Shown here: positions 28,186 through 38,474 of the stretch, piece after piece
How the letters are laid out: every line of letters starts with the position of its first letter
How positions within the stretch are numbered: position 1 is the stretch's first letter
Assembly (NCBI GenBank): GCA_013138965.1
Contig: WTBT01000001.1
Location: 82,342 to 146,341, forward strand
Direction: 5' to 3'
From: Candidatus Aegiribacteria sp.
GTDB taxonomy: Bacteria > Fermentibacterota > Fermentibacteria > Fermentibacterales > JCC-6
DNA length: 64,000 nt
Notes under the pieces: model-generated
What the model was told of the DNA's origin: nothing
What the model saw: only the letters and a program-made list of their open reading frames with translations
The model's database searches: none
Translations under genes and position numbers: made by a program

Positions 28186-30590
28186 CAACTGAGCCGGACA
28201 TCAAACTGATTGAAGTCGTCCTCAACAGGCCGCTCTGGCAGTCCTTCACATACTCAATACCGCCCGGGCTGGCTGGTGGTGACCTTGTTGGATGCAGAGT
28301 AGCGGTGCCTTTCGGAACAAGCCGGCTTATCGGCTATGTGTGGGGATTCACTACCACCGACCAGGAGAACAGACCGAAAGTAAAAGATGTTCTGGACAGA
28401 CTTGATGCCAATCCTCTTCTTCCCCGGTCAATCCTGAAGCTTGTGAGGTGGGCGGCTGATTATTACCAGGCGCCTCCCGGAATGATGATGGCGGCTGCTC
28501 ATCCTCCCGGAATCTCAGGCAAAGCGGAAAGGGTGGTAACCCTGACCGGTAAAATTGATCCTGAACATCCATTCAGCACCCTTCTTCCAGCCCGCCGGAA
28601 TGTTTCCGTGAAACTTCTCAGAGACAGTATGAACAGTGATTATCCCCTTGAAAAGGAATTGTCCGTACTTGAGAAAAGGGGAGTTCTCAGGACAATATGG
28701 AAATCCGTTTCAGGCCCTGAACCGGTCATGGAAAGAATGGTTGAAGCCGCTATCGATGATTCAGTGCTTATCAGGAAAGCTGATGTTCTGAAACGTACGG
28801 CTCCCCGTCAGGCTGAGATCCTATTGTACCTGGCGACCTGCGAAGGATCGGTTACCCGCAGTCAGTTATTAAAAACTACAGGCGCTACAGCATCTTCTAT
28901 TGAAGGCCTCAGAAAAAAAGGACTTGTGAAGGAATCCTATCGCAGAAGGTACAGGGAATCTCTGATTAGATCGGATATTGAGAAGGAAAAGGATGTTCCT
29001 GTGCTCTCCGAAGCTCAGGAGCACGCCCTGAAAGCAATTATTGAAAGCCTCGATCGTAACAGGGTCTTCCTCATGCATGGTGTTACAGGAAGCGGTAAGA
29101 CAGAAGTTTATCTCAAGGCGATATCCGAAGTTGTTTCAAGGGGTCGAACAGCCCTCGTTCTTGTTCCCGAAATTTCCCTTACACCCCTGACAGTTTCCCG
29201 TTTCAACAGAAGGTTTCCGGGGCTGGTAACCGTTCTCCACAGCGGAATGACCGGCGGCGAACGGCTTGACAGCTGGAATCTGGCAAAACTCGGAGAACGA
29301 AGAATTGTAATAGGTCCCAGAAGCGCTGTCTTCGCACCGCTTCCTGATCTGGGAATTATCGTTGTGGATGAAGAACATGACAGCAGCTACAAGCAGAATG
29401 AACTGCCGAAATACAATTCAAGAGACGTAGCGGTCGTCAGAGGAACGACGGAAGGCTTTCCGGTTATTCTGGGATCCGCGAGCCCCTCCATGGAATCGTA
29501 CGGAAACTCGGTGAACAGGAGATACCACCTTCTTGAGCTTGACAGCAGGATAGACGGTATTCCGATGCCTTCAACCGTCCTGGTTGATGAGAGAAGCATG
29601 CGTCAGCATCTGCTTTCGGATGAACTGCTCAAAGGCATCGGTCGCAGAACCGCGAGGGGGGAACAGAGCATCATCCTTATTAACCGCAGGGGCTTCTCTC
29701 CTACTCAGATGTGCAGAAACTGCGGACACCGGGAGGAATGCCCAAACTGTGGAGTAACACTGACTTACCATAGAAAGGGACAGGTTTTAAGGTGCCATTA
29801 CTGTAATCACTGGAAAGCCGCAATGATAAGATGCCCTGAATGCGGGTTCGATGAGTTCGCTCATATGGGACCCGGCATACAGAAAGTCGAGGAGCACCTG
29901 AAAAAGCTGCTGCCTGAAACCAGGGTGATCAGGATGGATGCCGACACTACCAGGGGCAAGGATGCACACTGGGATTTACTGAACGCATTCGCGCAAGGCA
30001 GGGGTGATGTGCTTCTGGGAACGCAGATGGTTGCCAAGGGGCATGATTTTCCCGGTGTTACGTTTGTTGGAGTGATTTCTGCTGATATGGGTCTGGCGTT
30101 TCCGGATTTCAGGGCGGCCGAAAGGACTTTTCAGCTGATTCTCCAGGTTGCCGGCAGGGCGGGCAGGGGAAAGATTCCAGGGGAAGTAATCATTCAGACG
30201 CATGACCCAGACAACCCTGTGATAAAAGCAGCCGCAAATCATGACTACGCTGATTTCTGGAAGAGGGAAAGCAGAATACGAGAAATGTTCGGATATCCTC
30301 CGTACGGCTATCTTGTGAGGTTCGTCTGGAGCGGGCTTGATAAAAGCAGGGTTCAGAAAGCGGCAAATGCCTCTGTAAGAAATATCGGCCAGCGCGATAC
30401 GTTCATATCAGACGTGCTTGAAGCTGCATTCCCGCGGATTAACAGAAGGTGGAGATGGAGCGCTATCGCGAAATCATCTTCAAGAAAAACACTTGCCTGT
30501 ATTTCGCGCGAAGTGAGAAAGCAGTTCGACACCATCCCCCATAAGGGTGTTCGCCTTGAGATCGACATAGACCCTTACCACCTCCTTTAG
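28182..30590 (+). CDS. priA: Primosomal protein N' (replication restart helicase)
   Basis: 802 aa; LMHGVTGSGKTEVYLKAI, VVDEEHDSSYKQ, paired cysteine zinc motifs CRNCGHREECPNCG...CHYC. Confidence 0.96.
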   Translation: MTTEPDIKLIEVVLNRPLWQSFTYSIPPGLAGGDLVGCRVAVPFGTSRLIGYVWGFTTTDQENRPKVKDVLDRLDANPLLPRSILKLVRWAADYYQAPPGMMMAAAHPPGISGKAERVVTLTGKIDPEHPFSTLLPARRNVSVKLLRDSMNSDYPLEKELSVLEKRGVLRTIWKSVSGPEPVMERMVEAAIDDSVLIRKADVLKRTAPRQAEILLYLATCEGSVTRSQLLKTTGATASSIEGLRKKGLVKESYRRRYRESLIRSDIEKEKDVPVLSEAQEHALKAIIESLDRNRVFLMHGVTGSGKTEVYLKAISEVVSRGRTALVLVPEISLTPLTVSRFNRRFPGLVTVLHSGMTGGERLDSWNLAKLGERRIVIGPRSAVFAPLPDLGIIVVDEEHDSSYKQNELPKYNSRDVAVVRGTTEGFPVILGSASPSMESYGNSVNRRYHLLELDSRIDGIPMPSTVLVDERSMRQHLLSDELLKGIGRRTARGEQSIILINRRGFSPTQMCRNCGHREECPNCGVTLTYHRKGQVLRCHYCNHWKAAMIRCPECGFDEFAHMGPGIQKVEEHLKKLLPETRVIRMDADTTRGKDAHWDLLNAFAQGRGDVLLGTQMVAKGHDFPGVTFVGVISADMGLAFPDFRAAERTFQLILQVAGRAGRGKIPGEVIIQTHDPDNPVIKAAANHDYADFWKRESRIREMFGYPPYGYLVRFVWSGLDKSRVQKAANASVRNIGQRDTFISDVLEAAFPRINRRWRWSAIAKSSSRKTLACISREVRKQFDTIPHKGVRLEIDIDPYHLL

Positions 30591-30736
30591 CCCGGATTCC
30601 CATTCTCTGTCAGGCACTAAAGACAGCCTTGCAACAAATTAGTCTGGATATTATTTTTATTGCAGGTTCAGCAAAACTATCAGTGGTGTTAGCTTCTGAC
30701 TACCGCTGTGTATTGTGCATTACATCTTAACTACGC

Positions 30737-30952
30737 ATGAAACAAAGGATATGTATGAATGAAAGAATAGATAGAAAAGCCATCAGTATTGGAAGCTTTA
30801 AAGAGTTGGAAAAACAGAATATACAGTTTTGGGCAATAGCTGGCGCAGCAGAAAAGTTTAAAACAATCACATATCTAAGGGAATGCTTTTATGGGCATGA
30901 AGCAACTACCGGAAGACTTCAAAGAGTTTATAGAGTTTTTAAACGATCATAA
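30737..30952 (+). CDS. Small protein upstream of a nucleotidyltransferase; putative cognate partner/antitoxin
   Basis: KLKQ-type small ORF: KTITYLRECFYGHEATTGRLQRVYRVFKRS; overlaps next gene. Confidence 0.6.
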   Translation: MKQRICMNERIDRKAISIGSFKELEKQNIQFWAIAGAAEKFKTITYLRECFYGHEATTGRLQRVYRVFKRS

Positions 30953-31343
30953 GGTTCATTACCTGCTTTTGGGCGGGTGGGCTGTTGGACTCTATGGAAA
31001 TCCAAGAGCAACAAAAGATATTGATTTCCTGATAGCAACAGATGACGAGAATATCAGAAGATTGCAGCAGGCACTCCTTGCGTTCGGGGCACCAACTGTG
31101 GAAAACAAAGTTTTCCAGAAAAAAGGCAATGTGTTCCGAATGGGTAGAACTCCAATACAGATTGACATAATTAATGAAGCAGATGGAATCAGTTTCAACG
31201 AATGCTATGAGCACAGAAATATCATAAGAATTGATGATATCGATATTGCCACTATATCCAAAGATGATCTAATAAAAAATAAAAAAGCTTCCGGGCGCCA
31301 CAGAGATTTAGCAGATATTGAATCCATCGAAAACCAGGAGTAG
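30891..31343 (+). CDS. Nucleotidyltransferase-fold protein (AbiEii/MNT-like)
   Basis: LLLGGWAVGLYGNPRATKDIDFLI motif. Confidence 0.8.
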   Translation: MGMKQLPEDFKEFIEFLNDHKVHYLLLGGWAVGLYGNPRATKDIDFLIATDDENIRRLQQALLAFGAPTVENKVFQKKGNVFRMGRTPIQIDIINEADGISFNECYEHRNIIRIDDIDIATISKDDLIKNKKASGRHRDLADIESIENQE

Positions 31344-31345
31344 CC

Positions 31346-32607
31346 TTTAAGGGACGTACCACATTTCTTCAACTTATGGGCATATTTATATCTATATTAA
31401 TACGTATTATGTATTTAAAATTGTCTAGGTATCTGAATGATCATGGAGAATATCATGTATTTCGGAATCGAAATCACATTCTGGGAGGAATCTATCTGCA
31501 GCAGCATGAACACCCTGAGAGCTGAGGTTCAAGATTCTACCGGAATCTACAAGACTCAAACCCAATATATTGACGAGAGTGTAGCTAACAAATTCTCTTG
31601 CTCTGGATATTGATCTGGTACGACCTTTTGAAGTAAGTGCCCTTTTATTGATCCCCCATTTTTTTTCTATGTATTTCAAGATCTTTGCTACTGATTCATG
31701 CTCATATTCGCGATCCCTTAGATGATCTTTTTTTCTGCGATTGACCTCATTGTAAATCTTCCGGGCAAAATCATAGTTCCCAAGTATTTGATACTGCGAG
31801 TATCCCCTCATATCTTCTTCTGATTCTTCCAGACTGAGTAATCCATTAGCCCCAAGGAGAAAAGATCCTTCATCAAATCTTCCGTCCTGATAGATAGTTT
31901 CCCCGGGTTCTACGATGAACTGTGCATATTGCTTTATTTTGTTCGTTTTATTTCCAGAAAAGGTATTCAGTACCTGATCAGTTTCCTGCCATGGATAATA
32001 ACCAGGATAGATTAATCCTGGATGACCTGTCCAGGGGTACTTTTTAAGCATCTCATGATCACTTACCAATTCTGCTTTCAATGGATTTAAATGAATGTAG
32101 CGTACTAGCTTGAGGAGATAAATATCAGCCTGAACAAGAATCGATTTGTAACGATTCTGAAATAGGTGTCCGACTCGATCGTACTTCTTATTGAAATAGT
32201 TTGCATGGCCTGTAAGAAGTTTCTGCATGAATTTCGAAAGGGGCATCTTCCGGGTTCGGATAAGCAAGTGTATATGATTGGGCATCAGTGCCCACGCATA
32301 TATTGATACTCCTGTTTCAGCAGCGCACTTCTCAATCCGAGACACGAACTGTGCTTTGTCTCTATCATCCTTGAATATGGCTCTTTTCTCGATGCCTCGC
32401 GCCATCACATGGTGCACTGCGCTTTTCCAGTCCAACCTATTTGATCTAGCCATAATACTGATAGTGTACGCACATGCACGATGTGTTTCAAGTGCGCAAA
32501 ATTGTTATTGCAATAATTCAATATAAATACACTATTTTAGTAGATATATTTAAATACAGGGTGATATCCAGTCAAATTAGTTGAGGAAATGTGGTGCGTC
32601 CCCTAAA
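31346..32607. mobile_element. RAYT/IS200-like element bounded by ~29 bp inverted repeats
   Basis: TTTAAGGGACGTACCACATTTCTTCAACT (31346-31374) vs RC of 32579-32607 TTTAGGGGACGCACCACATTTCCTCAACT, flanking the transposase gene. Confidence 0.8.
31425..32453 (-). CDS. REP-associated tyrosine transposase (Y1_Tnp) with DnaA-C-like C-terminal HTH
   Basis: ALMPNHIHLLIRT HUH motif, GHLFQNRYKSILVQADIYLLKLVRYIHLNPLKA; C-terminal SISRAREFVSYTLVNILGLSLVDSGRILNLSSQGVHAAADR. Confidence 0.92.
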   Translation of the reverse strand: MARSNRLDWKSAVHHVMARGIEKRAIFKDDRDKAQFVSRIEKCAAETGVSIYAWALMPNHIHLLIRTRKMPLSKFMQKLLTGHANYFNKKYDRVGHLFQNRYKSILVQADIYLLKLVRYIHLNPLKAELVSDHEMLKKYPWTGHPGLIYPGYYPWQETDQVLNTFSGNKTNKIKQYAQFIVEPGETIYQDGRFDEGSFLLGANGLLSLEESEEDMRGYSQYQILGNYDFARKIYNEVNRRKKDHLRDREYEHESVAKILKYIEKKWGINKRALTSKGRTRSISRAREFVSYTLVNILGLSLVDSGRILNLSSQGVHAAADRFLPECDFDSEIHDILHDHSDT

Positions 32608-33385
32608 TGAAGTCTGATAAGTACATAATTGAGTTGAATAATGCTGCGTTTGGTTTGTGACCCGCTATTGTCTCTGCCTGTTCAATCAAAGTTCTGGCCT
32701 GAAAATCAAGATCTCTTATCTCATCCCTCTCTTTACTGGATTCCGCCTTTTTCACAAGGAACCTGGCCCGTCCGGTAAGGACACCTATCTGCGCCGCGTC
32801 ATCAAGCATCATATCCGATGCCCCTGCGAGAAGCGCCCCACCGTGCGAAGCGAATCTGGCCAGCTGACCGCTATACAATTCCGACAGTGACCGTCCATCA
32901 GGAACTACCGTTTCTACTCCATCCGCGCGATCGACTTCCATAGATAATCCTGTGAGCATCCCACCGGCTCCCACAGCCTTAACAGCTTCCGAAACCAGCC
33001 TTGAGGAGCGCATACCACCGTTATCCGCGAGATACTCGATTGCAAGCGCAATAAGCCCGTCACCGGCCAGAATTGCCAGCGTATCATCCTTTTCATCAAG
33101 CAATTGAGGCAGTCTTTCAAAAACTCCGGCAAAACTGCTTACTTCAAGATGAACTGTAATGCCCGCGCGGAGCATGAGAGCTGCAATTGCGGCAGGCATG
33201 CCCGAACACTCAGTGGAACCACACCACCTTGATGAGGCGCATGCGAGAAGGCTCAATTCAAGATTGTAATTATGCCCGACACATGAATGCAAAGCATTCC
33301 GAAAAGCTCCGGGCATCTTCTGTACAGAACTGCTGATGACCGCATGGACGGTATCGACAAGTTCCTGCTTGAGCTTATCAAGCAT
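32603..33385 (-). CDS. Polyprenyl synthetase-like protein lacking Asp-rich motifs
   Basis: DDTLAILAGDGLIALAIEYLAD segment typical of isoprenyl diphosphate synthases; no DDxxD found. Confidence 0.7.
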   Translation of the reverse strand: MLDKLKQELVDTVHAVISSSVQKMPGAFRNALHSCVGHNYNLELSLLACASSRWCGSTECSGMPAAIAALMLRAGITVHLEVSSFAGVFERLPQLLDEKDDTLAILAGDGLIALAIEYLADNGGMRSSRLVSEAVKAVGAGGMLTGLSMEVDRADGVETVVPDGRSLSELYSGQLARFASHGGALLAGASDMMLDDAAQIGVLTGRARFLVKKAESSKERDEIRDLDFQARTLIEQAETIAGHKPNAALFNSIMYLSDFI

Positions 33386-33387
33386 GC

Positions 33388-34197
33388 TTAGTTTTCTCTT
33401 TCCGAAGTAAGTTCTACAAGTCTTTTGCCGAACTCATCCAGCAGAATGGCTTCTTCGAGAATTCCGTTATAGGCAATGCTGAAGTTACCCGTTTCCTCAC
33501 TTACGACAACGGCAATAGCATCGGAAACTTCAGTTACTCCGATAGCCGCCCTGTGACGGGTTCCAAGGGCAGGTCTGGGCCTGTTCACCCTGGATCTTCC
33601 AAAATAAGTTTTGCGCGAAAGAGGAAGGATTGCCCTGGCTCCGACAATACGTCCGTTACTTATAATGATAGCGCCGTCATGGAGAACTCCAGGGGGCTGA
33701 AGGAGCGAAGCCACGACAGGAGGGTTGATCCTGAGCTTATCAAGCATGACGGGATCACCGTAGATACTTTCAAGAGATTCCTCTCTTTCCATTACAAAGA
33801 GCCCTCCGAGCCGAAGCTTTCTTAAAAGAACACAGGATTCAACAAGTGATTCAATCTCACTCTGCTCAATGATATCAGCATGGCCAATGAATCTTCTCAG
33901 ATTACGACCCATTGTGCCCAGTAAATCCTTGATCTCTTCATGGAAGATAACCACCACCGCTATGAATAGAATTGGTGTAAGAAGCTGAAGCAGGTAGTTG
34001 AACGTAAAGAATCCCAGTTCTCCGAGAATGTTCGCGAACAGTATGATGATACTGAACATCAGGATTACAGGCATTGCAGGAGTTCTCCAGAGGTACTTCA
34101 GCAGCATTCTTACAATGAAGGCGATAATGACGATGTTTGCCAGCTGCGCAAGCCAGAAACCGCTGATGATGGAGTGACCCAGTGGCTGTATCATCAT
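33388..34197 (-). CDS. cdaA: Diadenylate cyclase (CdaA/DacA)
   Basis: Three TM N-terminus; LHDGAIIISNGRIVGARAILPLS and LGTRHRAAIGVTE. Confidence 0.94.
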   Translation of the reverse strand: MMIQPLGHSIISGFWLAQLANIVIIAFIVRMLLKYLWRTPAMPVILMFSIIILFANILGELGFFTFNYLLQLLTPILFIAVVVIFHEEIKDLLGTMGRNLRRFIGHADIIEQSEIESLVESCVLLRKLRLGGLFVMEREESLESIYGDPVMLDKLRINPPVVASLLQPPGVLHDGAIIISNGRIVGARAILPLSRKTYFGRSRVNRPRPALGTRHRAAIGVTEVSDAIAVVVSEETGNFSIAYNGILEEAILLDEFGKRLVELTSEREN

Positions 34198-35390
34198 ATT
34201 CTCTGTCCAAACTCCATGGAGACTTTTAGAATCTGCAATGTTCCCTCAACATCATGAACCCTCATGATATCCGCACAGTATGAAGATAGTGCAGTTACCG
34301 CGTGCGTACCAGCATCAAGAAGAGAGGGTCTCTCGATTCCTGTCAGCATACCGAGAAAACTCTTTCGAGAGTGTCCGAGAAGAACTCTGCAACCCAGCCA
34401 TTTGAATTCTGCAAGCCTTGATATGAGTTGTATATTATCTTCCAGTTTTTTACCGAAGCCTATGCCCGGATCAACGATAATATGTTTTCCAGATATCCCC
34501 GACTCAACCGCTGCTGTGATTCTCTTCTGAAGAAATGTGTAAACTTCTTCCACCACATCAGTATATTCCGGATTATCCTGCATAGTCTCAGGTTGTCCCC
34601 GCATATGCATCAGAACCACCGGGACATCCGCATTCGCTACTATTTTCGCCATTGCCGGGTCGGACATGGCAGTTACATCGTTTATCATCTCAGCCCCAGC
34701 CGAAAGAACTGTATCCGCAACCTCCGCGCTGGATGTATCAACGGAGATAACAGCCCTGCAGTCAGATGAAAGCCTTTTCACAATGGGAAGCAGCCGTTCA
34801 AGCTGAACGGCAGAAGGTACAGGTTGTGAACCGGGTCTGGTGGACTCCGCCCCGATATCAATTATATCCGCTCCCTGACTCGTCATTAATCTTGCATGTT
34901 CAACCGCCACTTCCGTATCAAGATAGTTCCCTCCATCGCTGAAAGAATCGGAGGTTACATTCAGAATACCCATTATGAGTGGTCGTCCGCTGAAATCAAG
35001 CACTTTACCGCGGGTCAGGATCTTTTCCGACAGACAGGGAGAGCCTTCAAGTGCCGCTCCGAGTTCATGTGCAAGCTCCGGGAGTTCAAACGGCTGTCCG
35101 ATAAGCGACTCGCACCCACGCATTATCTGTTTTGTCGTCCCTACGATCAGCGCCCTGGTCTCACTTGTTCTGCAGGAAACCGTTTTCCTGGATACTATGG
35201 CATCCGCTCCTCCGGAAAGCATGCATTGCTTCAGAATATTCGCCGCAGTTGCGGACATTAACCCTGTGGAAAATACGGTTACTCTGCATTTCCTGGAAAG
35301 CCTGTCCCAGGTAACAGGGTCAGCCCCTATGAAATTCAGTTCTCTACGCCATTGATCATCGGTGGAAATATGAAGTTTCCTGATTCTCAT
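34194..35390 (-). CDS. folP: Dihydropteroate synthase
   Basis: IMGILNVTSDSFSDGGNYLD, DIGAESTRPGSQPV, DPGIGFGK. Confidence 0.95.
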   Translation of the reverse strand: MRIRKLHISTDDQWRRELNFIGADPVTWDRLSRKCRVTVFSTGLMSATAANILKQCMLSGGADAIVSRKTVSCRTSETRALIVGTTKQIMRGCESLIGQPFELPELAHELGAALEGSPCLSEKILTRGKVLDFSGRPLIMGILNVTSDSFSDGGNYLDTEVAVEHARLMTSQGADIIDIGAESTRPGSQPVPSAVQLERLLPIVKRLSSDCRAVISVDTSSAEVADTVLSAGAEMINDVTAMSDPAMAKIVANADVPVVLMHMRGQPETMQDNPEYTDVVEEVYTFLQKRITAAVESGISGKHIIVDPGIGFGKKLEDNIQLISRLAEFKWLGCRVLLGHSRKSFLGMLTGIERPSLLDAGTHAVTALSSYCADIMRVHDVEGTLQILKVSMEFGQRI

Positions 35391-35959
35391 CAGGTGACTC
35401 TGATCGCTCTTCCAATTAGGGAAAGCGCTTCTGTCCTTGTTTCAAGTTTTTTTAGATATCCGCGCATGGCTGATGTGACTATCCTTGAATCGCGTTTTTT
35501 GACGCCACGCATTGCAAGGCACATATGCTCAGCTTCCATCACGACCATAACGCCTTTAGCAGATAGTTCGGCCATAAGTCTATCCGCTATTTCGGTTGTA
35601 AGCCTCTCCTGAATTGTCGGCCTGGCCGCCATCGTTTCAACCATCTCAACAATTGATGACAAACCTGCTATGCGATCGTTCGCAGGGAGATAGACAACGT
35701 CACACCTGCCTATATAGGGAAGAAGATGGTGCTCGCACAAAGATGAAAAACTGATATCCTTTACGATGATCATTTCGTTCTGCCCGATGCAGGACATGGT
35801 CTTCGCAGGCTTGATCTCCTCGGAGTTCAGACCCCGGCACAACTCGGCCATTGATCTGGATACGCGGTAAGGAGTCTCCTTCAGCCCTTCTCTGTCAGGA
35901 TTCTCCCCCACTCCCTCCAGCATCAGCCTCACTCCCTTTTCTATTTTCTTCAGATCCAT
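35390..35959 (-). CDS. folE: GTP cyclohydrolase I
   Basis: FSSLCEHHLLPYIGRCDVVYLP, GLSSIVEMVETMAARPTIQERLT; likely start MDLKKIEKG overlaps ftsH 3' end by 65 nt. Confidence 0.95.
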   Translation of the reverse strand: MDLKKIEKGVRLMLEGVGENPDREGLKETPYRVSRSMAELCRGLNSEEIKPAKTMSCIGQNEMIIVKDISFSSLCEHHLLPYIGRCDVVYLPANDRIAGLSSIVEMVETMAARPTIQERLTTEIADRLMAELSAKGVMVVMEAEHMCLAMRGVKKRDSRIVTSAMRGYLKKLETRTEALSLIGRAIRVT

Positions 35960-37931
35960 CATTTTCACGAACTTCCTCTTCTTGTTCAGGATTAACGTTG
36001 GAAGATTCGGCTGTTTCCCCAATCTCTGAAATGGGTGGAAGAGAGGGTATAGGACCCATATCAGGGCGTAGATCCCGGAATATGTCATTAATCTCAGCGC
36101 TTGAAATCGTTTCCTTTTCCAGAAGCTGTTCAGCTATTCGCTCTACAATGTCCCGGTTATCATTCAATATTTCAAGAGCAACGCTGTATGCTTCCTCAAT
36201 AATTCTTTTAACCTCTGAATCTATCACTCTCGCAGTATGCTCACTGTAATCCCTGGTTTTGTTGAATTCCCTTCCAAGGAAGATCAAGTCTCCCGATTGT
36301 GAGTGTGTGACGGGGCCGAGTTCCTCGCTCATTCCCCATTCACAGACCATTTTCCTCGCAAGTTCGGTTGCCTTTTCCAGATCATTTCCGGCACCGGTGC
36401 TCAGAGTATCAAGAAAGAGATTTTCAGAAGCCCTGCCCCCCATCAGTGTGGCGAGCATACTGACAAGTTTCTTTTCAGTATAGGTATATCGATCATCGGA
36501 GGGGAGAAAACTGGTCACCCCCATGGCCATTCCCCTGGGAACTATTGTAATTTTGTGTATTGGATCCGTTTCAGGAACGAATATGCCCACCACCCCGTGT
36601 CCGCTTTCATGGTAGGCGGTACACTTCTTCTGATCGGGACTGATAACGATACTCTTACGTTCCAGCCCGAGTATGATACGGTCAATCGCATAGTCGAAAT
36701 CATCCTGTTCGACTTTCTTTGCGCCTCGTCTTGCCGCCCTTAAAGCCGCCTCATTGGCCAGGCTTTCAAGGTCGGCACCGCTGAAACCGGGAGTACTCCT
36801 TGCAACCTTTTCAAGGCTGACCTTCTCATCAACCGGCATTTTGCGTGTGTGCACTTTCAGTATGGCTTCCCGGCCCTTTACATCTGGCATACTCACGACA
36901 ATCCGCCTGTCAAATCTGCCCGGCCTCAGAAGTGCCGGGTCAAGAACATCGGGACGGTTTGTCGCTGCCATTACAATAACCCCGGCATTCTCCTCAAAGC
37001 CGTCCATCTCTACAAGAAGGGCATTGAGGGTCTGTTCCCTTTCATCGTGTCCCCCTCCGAGACCTGCCCCCCTGTGTCTCCCAACCGCATCTATCTCATC
37101 GATGAAAATAATGCAGGGCGCCTTGGATTTACCCTGTACAAAAAGGTCTCTGACCCTGCTGGCTCCTACTCCTACGAACATTTCTACAAAATCGGAGCCG
37201 CTCATTGAATAGAATGGAACCTTTGCTTCTCCTGCAACCGCTTTCGCCAGGAGAGTTTTACCTGTTCCAGGTCTTCCGACCAGAAGTACACCCTTGGGAA
37301 CTTTTCCACCCAAACGACGGAACTTTTCAGGCTTATTGAGGAATTCAATCACTTCAAGCAGTTCGGCTTTTGCCTCGTCTACTCCAGCCACGTCCTCAAA
37401 GGTAATTGAAGGTTTATCGCTGGAAAAGAGTCTGGCTCTGCTTTTACCGAATGAGAACGCCTTGCCGCCGCCTCCAGCCCTTCTCATGAAATAGATAAAG
37501 AAACCGATCAGAAGCAGGAAAGGAATGAAGGAAAGTATCTGTGCAAGCAGTTCATTTGGCTGTTTGGCTGTTACGAGCACATTATGAACAGCCAGTGAAT
37601 CAAGTACCGCGGTATTCTCAAAAGGGATGAAGCTGGTGAACCCGCTGTATTCAACTCCATCCTTAACAACAGGGAAAGTGAATTCCCCTTTAATAAACCC
37701 GCCGGTTTCTATGACGACTGACTCCACTTTGTCACGGCTGATATAATCCATAAGGCCAGAAGTACCGGAGTAGGGTATTTCGATGCTGTCGGTACCAGTA
37801 TCGAAAACCCGAAATACTGTGAACGCAATCAGAGCCATCAGCAGCCACATCGTAAGTGTTTTAACAGAACAGCCTGAAGTTAATGGCTGCAAGGGCATTT
37901 TGCCTGGTTTTCGTTTATTATCCTGGTTCAT
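35895..37931 (-). CDS. ftsH: ATP-dependent zinc metalloprotease FtsH
   Basis: [33 protein letters not shown] (HExGH), [12 protein letters not shown]. Confidence 0.97.
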   Translation of the reverse strand: MNQDNKRKPGKMPLQPLTSGCSVKTLTMWLLMALIAFTVFRVFDTGTDSIEIPYSGTSGLMDYISRDKVESVVIETGGFIKGEFTFPVVKDGVEYSGFTSFIPFENTAVLDSLAVHNVLVTAKQPNELLAQILSFIPFLLLIGFFIYFMRRAGGGGKAFSFGKSRARLFSSDKPSITFEDVAGVDEAKAELLEVIEFLNKPEKFRRLGGKVPKGVLLVGRPGTGKTLLAKAVAGEAKVPFYSMSGSDFVEMFVGVGASRVRDLFVQGKSKAPCIIFIDEIDAVGRHRGAGLGGGHDEREQTLNALLVEMDGFEENAGVIVMAATNRPDVLDPALLRPGRFDRRIVVSMPDVKGREAILKVHTRKMPVDEKVSLEKVARSTPGFSGADLESLANEAALRAARRGAKKVEQDDFDYAIDRIILGLERKSIVISPDQKKCTAYHESGHGVVGIFVPETDPIHKITIVPRGMAMGVTSFLPSDDRYTYTEKKLVSMLATLMGGRASENLFLDTLSTGAGNDLEKATELARKMVCEWGMSEELGPVTHSQSGDLIFLGREFNKTRDYSEHTARVIDSEVKRIIEEAYSVALEILNDNRDIVERIAEQLLEKETISSAEINDIFRDLRPDMGPIPSLPPISEIGETAESSNVNPEQEEEVRENDGSEENRKGSEADAGGSGGES

Positions 37932-37946
37932 GAAACTCCTGGTTTT

Positions 37947-38474
37947 TCAATCTTTAAGTGTTACGATATCGGGAAGATTGCGACCATATCCCCCCGGGCT
38001 GTCCAGCCCGTATCCGAACACGAACCTGTCAGGAATGCTGAATACGCATCCGTATACTTCCACATCAACCTGCCGTCTGGCTTTTTTATCAAGCAGTACA
38101 ACCGTACGAAGGGAGGCTGGATTTCTTGATTTAATCAGCTTTTGAATATACGCCAGTGTAAGTCCTGTGTCTACAATATCCTCCACCAGCAGGACATCCC
38201 GTCCTGACAGGGGAAGTGTTGTATCAAGAGTAAGACGAACCTCTCCCGATGATCTGGTCTGCTCCCCGTAGCTTGCAGCACCAAGGAATTCGATCTGCAG
38301 ATCAACATCCATATTCCGGATAAGGTCGGCTGCGAACATGAAACCACCCCTGAGAAGTGGTATAACAACGATCCTTCTGCCGGCGTAAATCTCTGTAAGC
38401 TCTGCTCCGAGCTTTCTGATACCTTCCTGAATGTGAGCTGAAGAGATCAGCATGTCCCAGCCATTACTCCTCAA
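37947..38474 (-). CDS. hpt: Hypoxanthine phosphoribosyltransferase
   Basis: VLLVEDIVDTGLTLAYIQKL PRPP motif, IVVIPLLRGGFMFAADL. Confidence 0.93.
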   Translation of the reverse strand: MRSNGWDMLISSAHIQEGIRKLGAELTEIYAGRRIVVIPLLRGGFMFAADLIRNMDVDLQIEFLGAASYGEQTRSSGEVRLTLDTTLPLSGRDVLLVEDIVDTGLTLAYIQKLIKSRNPASLRTVVLLDKKARRQVDVEVYGCVFSIPDRFVFGYGLDSPGGYGRNLPDIVTLKD

